From the NCBI RefSeq assembly GCF_036669915.1, contig NC_089312.1, positions 16,563,317 to 16,627,316 on the forward strand: a stretch of 64,000 bases of DNA, in the 5' to 3' direction. Below are positions 1 to 12,600 of this stretch, piece after piece (the stretch's first letter is position 1; each line of letters begins with the position of its first letter). The notes below the pieces were generated by a model. It was not told where the DNA came from. It searched no databases and saw nothing but the letters and a program-made list of their open reading frames with translations. The stretch is from Pocillopora verrucosa (Eukaryota > Cnidaria > Anthozoa > Scleractinia > Pocilloporidae). Position numbers and translations under genes: made by a program.

Positions 1-2315
1 ATCACAGTGTTATTTCTGTTCACGGAGAAAAGTTCCCTTTAAAACTAACTTCGTAAACTCGATATTTTGAAAAACCATTTTCGTTGTTAATTTTCGACCT
101 CTTGTTATGTATGTATATTAGCTAGTAACCGCACAGTCGCATAATCGTATATCTGCAGAGAACATAAGTGAGTGATGGTAACAATAGAATTGCGATCTTG
201 ACCCAATTTTGACCCGATGTTTCCCGGTGATACTTATTGTTTGTTTCGAAGTATCTTAGTACTTCGATATTCGCACTCGATACACAATTGAGTTCTCTCC
301 TTCTGTAATTTCTAGCTTATAGCCACTGACACGTTGTAGTATCAGTTCTTGTCGTGACACTACAAACACCTCAAAATAATTTCTCAGTCGCGTCTTCGGC
401 CATGCGGAAATATATGAATAAGTGTGATATGCACATCGTGGAAACTTTGAAGAAAAATGTTGTTTAATTCGAAGGGAGAGTATTTTATCATTTGAATTAG
501 CGACTAGTGCCCAAAAGAGCCGCTATATTTGAGAAGCGAGCAAGGTCCGAAGTTTAACAGGGTGACCCTATTCGACGGAATGATGGAACGGTGGAATGGT
601 GGAGTACCTCGTTTTATGAAACATAAGTCTCACAAAAATGAAATTGCAATGAAAAAGGAAAATAATTTATAATCAACAGGCAAAATCAAAAGAAGCATGA
701 TTTAATCATTATTGGAGCCTTGAGGATAGACCGTCAAAGAAACAGTGAGGTTTCTTGAGCTAGCCCCCTATTAATTATCATCACTGTTACCATTATCATC
801 ATTGTTGTTGATATGATTATAAATATATGTTATTTGCCGGCTGGGAGGTCCGTATGGTGAAAAACTGTGACCGAGGTCTTGAAAATGCTGCCCGAGGCCA
901 CAGTTTTTCACTATACGGACCTACCCTTAGCCGGTAAATAACATATATTTTTTTAAACTTAACGAAATACACTCTGAAAGAACCCGAATGATTTACGGCT
1001 ATAAATACGGCAAGATCTTCCATAAACTGAACGAATTTTGAGCAAGTAAATGGTAGTTAAAGTAGAGGTGATACAAATTAAAGAGAGATGCTTCACTGAA
1101 ACATTTTCACTTGTGTAATGATAAAGGTGATTTAAAAGGCTTCCAAACAAAGTTTGAAACATTATTTTTACAAGTATCTGTCACACTCTGACACCAGTCA
1201 ATTAGAGAGCGCGTAAGAAAAAAAAGCGCAAGAAGATTTGAAAAACAACGGAACTAGTTTGGCAAGGTCTGTCACGACAATGTTTTCTTAAAAAACAGTC
1301 AATGATCTAACGGAAAGTATTATTCACTCTCATCGACGATTCATTCATTCACGTACGAAGATTTACCTCTGTTCATTAAGTAAACGGCCAGGAAAGTAAT
1401 TGTGAGTAAATTCAAATTTTTTATTTTGAAGTTGTGAGAGTTTGCTCGTTTGTTTGCTGCAACGGCGTGTGTAAATCTGGTCTTTCCTCCACAAAAACTA
1501 AATTCGAACGGCACACTCCAACGAGACACAAGGGGATTTAATGCGGCTTTTTCTCAATAAATTCCTTCAGTTTCTGTTGTGCAATTTATGGTCCAAATGT
1601 CCAAATTGAACGGACTTGGAAAGACTCACTGAGAGCGTATATTTATTGTCGAACTGAAATTAAAACTTCGCTCGCTCTTTCACTACAAACAAATTGTTCG
1701 AGAAAATTCAGATATTAAATGAATGAAAGTTCCATTGTTCAGTTTACCTGTAACCAAATACCTCACGTTTTAACTTTCTAGGTACTTTTTGTGAATGATT
1801 AAAATCAATTGCAGACGGTTTTTAGGCCGCTTGTCAACCAACGCAATGACACTATTGCTTATATAAATTCATTCTGAAACCAACATTTTTTTGTCAACCA
1901 AAGTGATTTGATAGAGAGAAAAGAGAGGATTCATAAGTCGGCTTAAGGTAGTGACCGATGTGTTTGCTTAAAAATACTGCCCAGCCGGCAAAATGAGGTA
2001 TATTTATGAAAAATGGCAACGAAAGTTGGAATGTACTCGGCGACTCACAAAAGCGTTACCGTGGCCCGTGGGCAGAGATAGGAAAATACTGACCGGGTAA
2101 AGAACCAATCAGATTGCAGGATTCGTTACCGTGCCCTCTAAAAATAAAAAAATAATATACGATTATTTGCTTTTTGCTTTCACTGAATGCTCTGTCACGC
2201 TGCCACCTCTGCCCCCAGTATAATCGAGCGTAGCGTGACAAACTCACGAGAGAGCTTCGTGCTTCGTTCACTAGTCACGACAACTTCGCCACGTTTGTAT
2301 CTGTGAATTACCGCC
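1..2315. other. Upstream non-coding DNA
   Basis: No convincing coding exon is seen on either strand; open frames are short, lack splice support and resemble no family I know. It holds one foldback hairpin (823-948). The last 100 bases before the ATG at 2316 are presumably the promoter and 5' leader of the dehydrogenase gene; the start context is a good eukaryotic one (ACCGCC before ATG). No clear TATA box was found. Confidence 0.6.
823..948. repeat. Foldback (hairpin) element
   Basis: Two arms of about 48 bp (823-870 and 900-948) are near-perfect reverse complements. Each has a shared ATATGTTATTT-type outer end and an inner GTGAAAAACTGTG / CACAGTTTTTCAC pair. The loop of about 30 bp itself contains a short inverted pair, CCGAGGTCTTG and the partially matching CCCGAGGCC. 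It looks like a non-autonomous foldback or MITE copy with no coding capacity. Confidence 0.75.
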
Positions 2316-5221
2316 ATGAGCTTTTTAAGGCGACTGATTCCACGTTCGAAAGTTGATATTAAAGACAAATTTGTTTTAATTACGGGTTGCGATTCCGGTT
2401 TCGGTCAAGAGACAGCCGTTCGACTGGATAAGATGGGGGCTTGTGTGTTGGCGACTTGTTTAACGAAAGAAGGTGAACAAAGTTTGAAATCTGTGGCGAG
2501 CGATAAATTGAAAACTTTCCAGATGGATGTGACTAGTTCGCAACAAATTAGGGAGGTCTACGAAGAAGTTGAAAGATATATTCCTTATAACACAGGTAAG
2601 CTTGCTCTTCAAACCAATGTACCAGTTTAATGCGGTTGAAGGCCCGGGAAGTGTTCATGAAAACCAAGTACTAATAGGATAAAATCACTAAATTTCCTTA
2701 AAAATTATTTATTTCGATCACAGTTGTGAAATGAAGGACTTCTCGTGTTTTCATGGATGTGCCACAGCAAAAAGAGTTGCAAATTGATGCAAATATATAC
2801 ATCAGATGGATGAATTCGATCGTGAAAAACAAATGTATGAATGCTTGAAGCGACGTAAAATATGATTATCGCGCGTTTGTATTCCTAGAATCCCTGCATC
2901 ACGTCCCGATAATTTACTCTATTAATAAATCTTAGCAGAATTAAAAAGGTGAAAAGATACATTTACTTAAAATGGTCAGTATCTTGAATGTACCAACTGC
3001 CACTATCAAATGATATTTATGAAGAGCACGAATGCAACATTACACGTAACGCTGGGCTCTTGATTGATCGAAGTAAGTTTAATTAGAAAATGATCACCGA
3101 GTGCTCACGCTTGATGTAAATTTCCTAAATCCATAGATATAAGCGAGAATTGACGAATAAAATGAGCCACATCGTAGTATAAAGTGATTCTAATAACCCA
3201 TTCGTGTGCTCAGCGAAATAGCGTGACGCGACCGGATATTTGATACGATTCTTGTGACGTAGAAAAACAGGCGTGTGACAAAAAATTGAAAGCTGGGGTG
3301 TGGGGAGGGGGGTGCACTGCAGGACAACTAAATCCGAGTTGTAAATTAAGTTAAACGTAAATTTCCTTACCAAGCTGAACATTTACTCAGTGTTGTTTCA
3401 GGCAATTTCACCATGACGAAAATTTCCTTCAATCTCATTTCCACCTTTTTGCATAAGAGTGTGTGAAAATGGTAATGTATCCCCACTAATTTTTCTTCTT
3501 AGAGGGCTGAGATAATAATGTTTGTTTGTTGGACCTGCGCAAAGTAGTGCTGACTTAAAAGAGTCACCAAACGGTCTCTGTATTATCTTTCTTGTTTCTC
3601 TATCGCTAGGATTGTGGGGCCTCGTAAATAATGCTGGAATCGCCTATCCTGGTCCCATCGAATGGACACCGCTGGAACATTTTAAACGCACCGCCGATGT
3701 TAATCTTTGGGGGACGATTGACGTCACTAAAACTTTTCTACCGCTGGTGAAAAGAGCCCAGGGACGAGTTGTAAATTTCTCAAGCGTTCTCGGTAAGTCG
3801 GGTGGGAGATCTAGGGGAAACACCCCACTTCCCTATTCCCACATCCCTACCGTTCTTGCTGCTCCAAAACCAAGGTATCGAAATACTTTAATATGTGAGT
3901 AAACATTTTCGGGAACGGATCCTCTCCAGGTCTGCGTTTGACAAGTGGCACGAGTAAACTATCAGCAGCTCTCTGAATGTAATGATGTATCTCGTTTCTG
4001 GTTTGCTTCCAGGTGTGTAAATCTGCGTGGCAATCGTTCTATTTTAACTTTCCATCGTTCCTTTCGCTAGTGCATCATTTCCAACAATTGACTTAAAACT
4101 AAAGTTAATAATCGGACTCTTTGTCCATCCACTCAACAGGTCGAGTATCCCTTACACTACTAGGATCTTACGCAGTAACAAAGTATGGTGTGCAAGCATT
4201 TTCAGACGCTCTCAGACGAGAGATGAATCCTTGGGGAATAAAAGTTAGCATTGTGGAACCCGGTGGATTCCGTACTGAAATTACTAGAGCACACTTAGTA
4301 CAGAGACAGCTCCAAGAAGGCTGGAATGGATTGAATGATGAACTAAAACAAGAGTATATGGAAAAAGGTAACAATAGCATCTATTGCAGAACTGCAGTGG
4401 TACAAAATCTCCAGCCTTCTTCTCCTACTGCATGCATATGAAAAAGTAAATAGGAGGCGCACGTCAGTAGAAATAGAGATTAACTACTAACTGGGTTAAG
4501 ACCTTCCATACTACCGAATCAAGAAAGAGTATCTCTACATCTATGAATAGAGGTGCTGAGTTAAAGGGAGTTTAAAGGGGCTCTTTGAGACAATTTTATG
4601 TGAGTTTATTCATTTCAGTCGCGGTAGTATGCACAGAACAGAACAGCATCATCATGAAAATTAGATTAAAAAAAAACACATTTCAAATAGAGATTTCGTA
4701 CGCTTTTACATCACATCTGAACTTCATCCAGCTCGCCTACGGACCCAGCCATAGGGAAGGGTCTAAAATTTTAGCGACCGGGTCTGTCAAGGGAGCTACA
4801 CTCCATAGACTGGGGAAAGTTAAGCATCACTTGACCACACCGATAAGAGATGTCCAGCTCTGAGAAGCAGGTCTTAAAACTATTAGACTGATCCTTTAAT
4901 CTTTCAGCTGAAAGCACTTTTACGGTTAAAAAAAGATGAAACGTTGAATTATGAAATATAGATTTGCCTACCACTGTTCTTCTTTTAGGTATTAAATTGT
5001 TTCTTCCAATGCGACCTTCACCTCATACCTATAAAATTGTCGACGGCGTTGTCGAAGCTTTGACGTCAGAGTCACCACGTGACCGATACTTGATTGGTTT
5101 GGACACCCCGGTTTACGCGTGGTTGGCAAGGTTACCAGCTGTTTACGGAGATGTCATAATCAAGCTTTTATCTATTACGCTTCCACTGCCACCGAAAATT
5201 ACAAAAAAATTAAAGCTGTAA
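2316..5221 (+). CDS. Short-chain dehydrogenase/reductase, retinol / 17-beta-hydroxysteroid dehydrogenase type
   Basis: Four exons, 2316-2595, 3610-3792, 4140-4367 and 4989-5221, join at GT-AG sites that are all phase 1 and give 307 residues. The Rossmann cofactor motif TGCDSGFG lies at residues 23-30, NNAG at 100-103, a catalytic-type FSS at 150-152 and the YxxxK pair at Y165 and K169. The sequence between, with PG near 108 and EPGGF after the active site, fits the SDR branch that holds RDH7/RDH16, HSD17B6 and DHRS9. Those are NAD(P)-dependent enzymes that oxidise or reduce retinoids or steroids at the ER membrane. The length matches (about 317 in mammals). The stretch between WNGLNDELK and the last exon is about 20 residues shorter than in mammals. 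The substrate cannot be told from sequence. Confidence 0.9.
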
Positions 5222-5310
5222 AATAAGTGAGCAGTGAACTGAGCGGCAATCAACGCTCTTTCTTGATATTTTGAACTGAATTTGAAGCATCGAAAGGCTC
5301 GGAACTGGAA

Positions 5311-5316
5311 AATAAA
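5311..5316 (+). terminator. Candidate polyadenylation signal of the dehydrogenase gene
   Basis: AATAAA lies 90 bases after the stop codon at 5221. A second AATAAA-like site follows at about 6304. Which is used cannot be told without transcripts. Confidence 0.4.
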
Positions 5317-5730
5317 ATCAAATACTCAAAGAGTCACTGAAAAGCTCGTTATCCTCAGTTGCGAGATTGCCAAATTGCAAGTGCTTGTCAATCAACTACG
5401 TTCACGACAATCCACGATGTGAAAACGGTTCCCGATTTTAGTTCTATGGTTAGTGACAGAAGCTTATAACCTGTAGGTCATAAGCGTCTGCCTGTAACCA
5501 TTAGCGTTTGTATCTGCAATTGCAAGGCTAAGTATGCTTACACGTTTTTACTCTAAACATGTTTGCCATACTTCTTTTTCAAAGTCAGGAATTCACGAAC
5601 AACTTTTTCTATTAAGCCATCATAAATTGATGCTCCGGTGTTCAAATGGTGCTTTCAAGATATTTCTGACTTCTCGTTGTCATTTTCATTTAGTGGTTTT
5701 GATCTGCACTCTAGGAGTACGACTGTATTT

Positions 5731-5941
5731 TAACCCTTTAACTCCCAAGATTTCATTAGTAATTCTCCTCACTGCCTGCCATACAATTTATGTGATGTTG
5801 GTTTGGAGAATTTGGAATTGGATCAACCACTAATTCCCTAATTGATATTTTTCTTTATTCTCATTACTTGTCTGCTTGAGATCAAACTGATAATGTAAGG
5901 AGAAATTCTGTCTAGGTCACTAGTGGGATTTAAAGTGTTAA
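5731..5941. repeat. MITE family A, copy 1
   Basis: A 211-bp element with inverted ends: TAACCCTTTAACTCCCA at the left and a degenerate GGGATTTAAAGTGTTAA at the right. Internally it shares long stretches (AATTCTCCTCACTG, GGATCAACCA, GAAATTCTGTCTAGGTCACT) with copies at 36232, 45411 and 46179. Confidence 0.8.
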
Positions 5942-6600
5942 CAAAATATAGCTCTTTGTGTTGATCATTTTATTGCCTGGGTCAGCTGGGTAACAAAGTT
6001 TTTTACCTTTTTAACCGGGAGTAAGGCTCTTATCAAGTATGGAAATTGAATTTATATTTCCATCCACAAGGCTTGAAGACTGTCAAATATTATAATTGTT
6101 TGTTTGTGTGAGTGTGATGTCTGTATAGTTTGTGTATATAGACCATATGATACCTGTACCTCTGCTATAAAAGTTTAATTAATAATAACTTAATCCAGCT
6201 CCCTGTCATTTCTAGCTGAATAGTTACTCTAGTTGGCTGGTATCCTCTGATTATCATTATTAATTATCAATTGTTACATATTGTTAAAAGTTGATGTAGG
6301 GTACAATAAAGTTATTGTTGTTGTTAGTGCAAGGAGCACTTGCCACTGTGAAAGATAAATTGCAGTGACTCAAGGACAGGCACCCAGCTAACAAATCAAA
6401 ACTATTTTGATCCCAGACAAGGTATAAATTGGAGGCAAAGGGAAGAATCTATTTCTGACTACATGAGGTTTACTTGCTGGTGACTTCGAATAGATCACAT
6501 GAGTGTTTGAGGCAGTAAAAACAACCAAGTTTCTGTAAATAGCTTGTAAAGTTGAGTAAGTATCTGAGCATAGACTAGTAAAGGGTTAGAGTTTCAGAGA

Positions 6601-6855
6601 GCAAGGATGGCTCAGTGGTGATAGCACTTGCCCCCCACCACTGCAGCCTAGTTTCAATTCCTGGACCTGGCATCACATGTGGGTTGAGTTTATCATTGCT
6701 TCTTGTCCAAAGGTCCTTTGTCTGGGTCCTTCCCTTTTCCTCCCTCCACAAATATCAACACTCCAAATTCCAATTTGACCTGGAAACAGTGGACAAAAAG
6801 ACCCACCTACTGAAGTGGCCTTTGCTAAATCCCATTTTTAAAATTATTAAATTAA
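6601..6855 (+). mobile_element. tRNA-derived SINE
   Basis: The head carries a pol III A-box-like TGGCTCAGTGGT (6608-6619) and, about 30 bases on, a B-box-like GTTTCAATTCC (6651-6661), spaced as in a tRNA gene. A non-tRNA body follows, ending in A/T-rich sequence near 6855. No intact tRNA cloverleaf is evident, so this is a SINE rather than a tRNA gene. The 3' end is approximate. Confidence 0.65.
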
Positions 6856-7536
6856 GAGTACCTACACGATAAATATTATTATGAAACATTACACTCACTA
6901 TGAAAAATCTGATTGGTCAAGAACATGGAATAAATATACAATAGCCTGTGAAATTGACATGAAAACCCAATCTCTGAAGTGGATATTACAATGATTGTTA
7001 TCCTAGCCGCTCATCCATGTAGTGCTCTTGCACCTTCAGCTTAAGCAGATACATCACACCCACATTTTGATATTCTTGATATCATGCTCAACCTCATCCA
7101 ATAATTGCTTATTGTAATCTGGCTATTTGATTACCACCTAATTTTTTATTGTGACCAGAATATTCTAGGCCCAAATACCCCTAAGGATACAGGGTAACTA
7201 TACTGACTTGTATGGTTTACTGTCACTTTTCCTTAATATTTTGATAATTTGCCCATGCATGCAATGAATGCACTTTGCAATCTTAAAATTTTGAGACTTG
7301 GTAATATTTTAAAGACTGAAAACATTGCTTTTAGACACATAAAATGAAGAATTATGAAAGTTACTGAGTCAGGGATTCTTGCTCAAGGAGAAGGAAAAGA
7401 AAAAAAAAGGTAATACTATGCAGCAAACCTGAATTTCTAAAAAAGTACAAAGGCACTAGATTTGTTACATCTGCATTTAAATTCTTTGAAGCAAAATGTG
7501 GGAATCTCATTAAGTACATCTGACCCACTAGTTCAA

Positions 7537-7680
7537 AGGGTGGATAATATATTATCTACTGGGATATTATCTACTGGGTAAATCACTGTCCAGTTGATAG
7601 TGCAGTATGTTTTGTGAACACTTATCCACTTGATGGCAATTTATAATTATTTTATATACGTTATGTGCCCTTGAACAACT
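7537..7680. repeat. MITE family D, copy 1 (degenerate)
   Basis: It shares AGGGTGGATAA, CTACTGGGTAAATC, ATAGTGCAGTA, GAACACTTATCCACTTG and GGCAATTTAT-type blocks in order with the cleaner copy at 58999-59113. The right end has decayed. Confidence 0.6.
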
Positions 7681-9674
7681 GGACACTGCATGAACTTTAA
7701 AGTTAACTTCAAGTTCATAGAGTCTCCCATGTATAAAGCTCTCAAACCACAATGTCAAACAGCTTTCATTGAGCACTCAAAACTATAGCTATTTAAGCCT
7801 TGCTGGTTCAGGGTGACCAGCATATACTAGGGAGCATTTTAAGTTTGTTCTGCAATCTGCCTCAATATAATTAAGTGGAACATTTTGCAGGGTAGAAACT
7901 GAACTCATAAGGATGAATTATTATACCCATGAAATTGTTGGAACACACAGAGAAACTTTGGTTCTGCAAAATTATGCTCATAGTGCATAACCCCTGACAA
8001 AACCCTTCATTTATTTAGTCAATAGGAATGTTACCATTTAAATCAAGACTTGAAGGAAAAACCTCCAAGTTTCTATTAAAATTATGAAAGTGTTTTGTGT
8101 TATTAAGATTTGTTTAGAAAAATTGGAAATTAAGAACCAAATGTAAAAAACTGTAACAAGCATTATCAATAAAGCCTGCAATGCTGACTATAATATCAAC
8201 ATGGCAACAACTGCTTCAAAGGCATCTACACAACTTTGCATGATCAACATATTTAATAATTTTTGCTTTGTGATGTAACTTTGTTGGGTTGCTTTTAAAA
8301 AAATTGAAAAGCTATGTACCTGGTCGTGTTTATTATCATTATTATTACCATTTTAAAAATTTATTTTAAATATTATGATAATTATCATAAAAATAAACAC
8401 CTTTACACTTTTGTTTTTGTATGCTTTAAGACTTAAATTTAATCCGATAGCGTTTGCCAATAAAAAGTATAGTGAATGATTATTGATTACATCGGCTATC
8501 AAAGTTCAGCTCATCCTCAATCTTGTCAAGCATCAGTCGCAAAGTGCGTGTTTATCTGTAGAGGATATTTTTTTGTTTCAATCATTACCGGCGTTTAACT
8601 CTCAGGGCAATAAATTATGCGTAAGTACTCACACAATTTGTATTTAAAGGTATTTAGTACTTACCAGACGACTGCAACAGTGGTTAGAAAACACTTAATT
8701 TACCACAAAGTCTTGAAGAGCCGAGAAGTTTTCCAGACTGGCTACACGTCTACGCATGAGCAAATATTGAGGTCAACAGATACCCGTATGTTTGGAAAGT
8801 CTCAATGTGAGCGAGTGAAAAAACTGTTCGACTTATGAAAGAAAGTATTATAATGTGCCTCTCAATTTGATGCTAATCAGTCCAAAATCCCGAGAATTAC
8901 ATAAGATTTCTGACAGTAAGGTATCATATGGAATTACTGAAACGTCTTTGGATTTATGTAGTGGAACAGTGCTGATTTGTTGAGCAAATTGAGCCCCAGT
9001 GTCTCTCCTTACACTGAACAAGTACACAGCGTAAAACTTTGCAGACGTATGTAGAGAGTAAACCTAAAAAGGGCAGTGGAGGGTTATCTTGAGGTAAACT
9101 TACTTGAGAAGAAAAGCTTTGAGCATTAGCCATAATAGGGCGCAAAAACAGTGCATATAGGACTGATAAGGCAATTAAAATGCGCAAGATATTCTAGAGG
9201 ACTTTCATATTTGACCTACACCTTTAGAGGGATGTGTGATTTATTTTAGTTCGTGCAGATAAACAGACCAGTTATTTGATCTTACCATTTAATCCCGTTC
9301 ATGAAAAACTGTTGGACTTTCTTATATGAGAAAGGCCTAGTCTGCTGGACTCAAGGAAATCAGATGGTGCTATTCCATCATGTAAGAACTGAGTGAATAT
9401 GAAGGAAAACAGTATCCACACGCAAAATTTAAATCTCACTGCAGTTTAATCACTCAACCACATCTTACAGGCATGCTCAAAAAAGTAAGACCAATTATTC
9501 ACCTCAACAAGCAATGAGAAAATCATGAGCGCACTATTTCATAGTAAAAAGGAAAAAGCTGTGTACTAATCTCAGGTTTCTTCACTATAAGTAAAAGTTC
9601 ATCGTTTTTCAGAATTTGGTTTTAACATGAGTAAAATTAAACACTTCAGAGAACAAAGGACACACACTAGTTGT

Positions 9675-12600
9675 CTACGCGGCCAAAATCTTGCGCGCTT
9701 CTCGCACACACGTTATGGCGATCGACACTTGATCTTTAACAAGTTGCCAGTTGTTGGTCTTGTCGATGTCGAACAAGGCATCGGTGATTCCTGGGAAGCT
9801 AGAACTACCATAGATGTTGTGCATCTGAGGCGCAAACAGCACGTGGCGAACTCGTGTCCTTCCCGGAAGTCCGAATGGCCAAATGAAAGCGCGCTCCATG
9901 TTCATCATCTGATCATTAAGAATACGCAGTTGGGTGAAGTCCTTGATATCACTAGCGTTAGCCTTTCTTTGCTCGAAGACGTCTGCAGTTTTTGAAAACT
10001 CTGCTACCTCACGAGCCAGGTAATTAAGAGTTATATTTCCCTTCAAGAGTTCAGATTTATGGACTGTTTCCAAGGTATCAAGGTTACGTTTCAGAGCTAT
10101 TTTGTAGTCCGTGAGATTGTAAGGAAATAAGGGAGTGTCAGCAGCCGCGAGCAGAATTCTTGCACCTATTTGAGACATCGCCAAGTGAGTGGTGAAATGT
10201 GGATCGTTGAAGGTTTTTTGCCAGTAGAATGTGTCATGAACTGTGTGATAAACAGGATATAGGGTCCTGTTCATGCTCTTAAATCTGTAACTCATGTCAA
10301 TACTTGATACTCCAATGAAATGACTGAAAGGTGCATAATCAGATCCAGAGCCTAGACCTCCGAATTGAGGTTTTCCAGGAGATGAGGAAGGATATTTCTT
10401 TGACCAGCGATCATAAACACTTGCGCTCTTTTCCCGCTCATTGGGATCCTTCACAGATGCAGTTTCTCGATAAACAAGTGACTTTAAGGAAGGATTCCCA
10501 TTTGCTCCAAAGCTGTAGTTTCCTTTCACCGCAGAGTCAACATTCAGATACATGACTGCTTTGTTTCTTAGCATGTTTCTGTTTTCTTCCACCCATTCAT
10601 ATGAACCGATTAGACCATATTCCTCAGCACCCCAACTGCAAAGCTTGATCGTTCTCCTAGGCCGCCAGTCAGTTTCGTTCAGTAGTTTTCCCAAGCCGCG
10701 CGACACTTCCATCATAACCGCTGACCCACTTGAAGGATCCACTCCGCCAAACACCCAAGCGTCTCGGTGATTTCCCATAAGCACCCAACGATCGGGCTCT
10801 TCTTTTCCAAGGATCGTACCAATGACGTTATACGCAGGCAACGTAACGAACTGGTTGTTCACCTCCAGTCTCACTTTCAAGTCTCTATCTGGGGAGCCTG
10901 GGCCAAACTTATAGACGAAGCCTAGGCCACCTGCCCAGCTTGAGGGTACTGATTGACCTTGGTGAAGTACCCAGAATTTAAATTCAGCGAAAAAAGATTT
11001 TCGAAGATTGATTTGGGTAGATCATTTAGCTAAATTATATATCAGGAGTTACCTCTTAGGAGTACCCCCTTAAACATAAAAAGATGTCGAGTTATATTGT
11101 GGCCTTCCTCGCCAAGAGTTTTCTTTATAGGAAAGTTTATTGGCGGAGAGTTTGAGCCCAATTGTAAGGTGTGAGGAGGTATGATTCAAATATATCTTGC
11201 CCTACGCCTCTGACAAATAAAATGGACATATCTCTTCAATCTGCTACTTCCTACTTTTCTTTAGGTGATGTTAAAAAAAAAAAATCAATTCAAGGGGAGT
11301 GCCTAATGATTCCATTATGGTCCGAAAGTTTCAAACCTCAACAAACGTAGAGCTTAAGTCACTGCCTCACTGAGGGGACGACACTAAATAAGTGACATCA
11401 TACCTCCAAGACGCTTCAAAAATTCGTAAGCATTATCATACGTTAACACTTGTGCAGGAATTTTCGGTATGGCGTCGGTGTCGTTGATGGCTAATCTGTA
11501 AACGCCGTCTATTGATGGCAGGAGAGGGGTCAAAGGATCACCATCTGCTAAGCCAATGGTTCCTCTCTGGGTACCAGTTCCTGGAAGCCACCATGTCTTT
11601 GGGAACGTTTCCTCCATCCCTTGCGGAGAGTAGTCCGCTGGATCAGAATATAGCAGTGCACCAACAGCTCCACAGTTTTGGGCGTTTAGGACCTACAGGA
11701 ACAAAAACGTTTGAGAATCACTGAATTCAGGGCGTGAAATTGCGCCTAATACAGGCGCCAATGCGCCTAAATTTTTCACTTTGGCGACCAAATCCTGAAA
11801 GTTAGTCGCCAAATTGGCGACTAGAACGTTTCATCATAACCTTACCAAGAGATATAGTGAATTAAAAAGATTTGCAAAGATAAATCCGCGGCAAACTTCC
11901 TCGTTAAGTTTATTTCCAAAACGTAGCACATGCATCTCGATCGATAACTAGACGCCATCTTGGATTTAGATGAGCCTGAAGGTTGTATATCATCCATCCT
12001 AGTGTCCACTTTGTAGCACGTTAAAGATCTTTACCCTAACTTAATTTTGGAGGGTCTATCTAGAACGCTGACAGCGTAAAGAAAGATTTTGTTTGTCTTT
12101 GAAAATGGCGACCAACTTTTTTTGAATTGGCTACCACTTTGAAGAATTTAGGAGCCAAGTGGCTATCAGAAAAAAAAAGTTAATTTCACGCCCTGCTGAA
12201 CAACCATGCAAACGACACTAGGCGTTTCTCAAATTTTACCTTATTTCCTCGAAATATTTTTCCATATCGCATGATCACAATCTTTCCAGTGCATTTCAAG
12301 TTTCTCTTCTCTAATTCTAGGAAATCGTCCACAGTACCGTAGTTTGCGTACATCAGTTCAGCCTCCACGATTCCCGGTGGAGAGTAGCCCAGGAAGGGTG
12401 GCAGGACAAGAGGGTCGTTTTCACTTGGCTCAGCGATCTAAAAGCCGCAAGCAAAAAAATATTTCCCCTTCAATTTTTTGAAATAAAAAGAAATTTGGAG
12501 AAACAAATGATTACAAAGTTCGACGCTAGAACGTTAGAACTTCTAAAAGCTGTTTTTATGATATTTTTAGTGACGTTTCAACATTACTTCACGTCATTAT

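Larger units (their letters stand above)
5222..9674. other. Intergenic region between convergent genes
   Basis: This is the 3' flank of both the plus-strand dehydrogenase and the minus-strand peptidase. No exon could be supported. It contains one family-A MITE (5731-5941), one tRNA-derived SINE (6601-6855), one family-D element (7537-7680) and an A+T-rich run near 8330-8400. The rest shows nothing I can name. Confidence 0.6.

Noticed and set aside
4585-4863. Open frame in the dehydrogenase intron with AYGPSHREG, considered as an extra exon
   Set aside because: The natural acceptor at 4731 is phase 0 while exon 3 ends in phase 1, and no fitting donor follows. Exons 3 and 4 join in frame without it.
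9627-9995. Plus-strand frame of 122 codons
   Set aside because: It is antisense to the conserved last exon of the peptidase gene and has no family resemblance.
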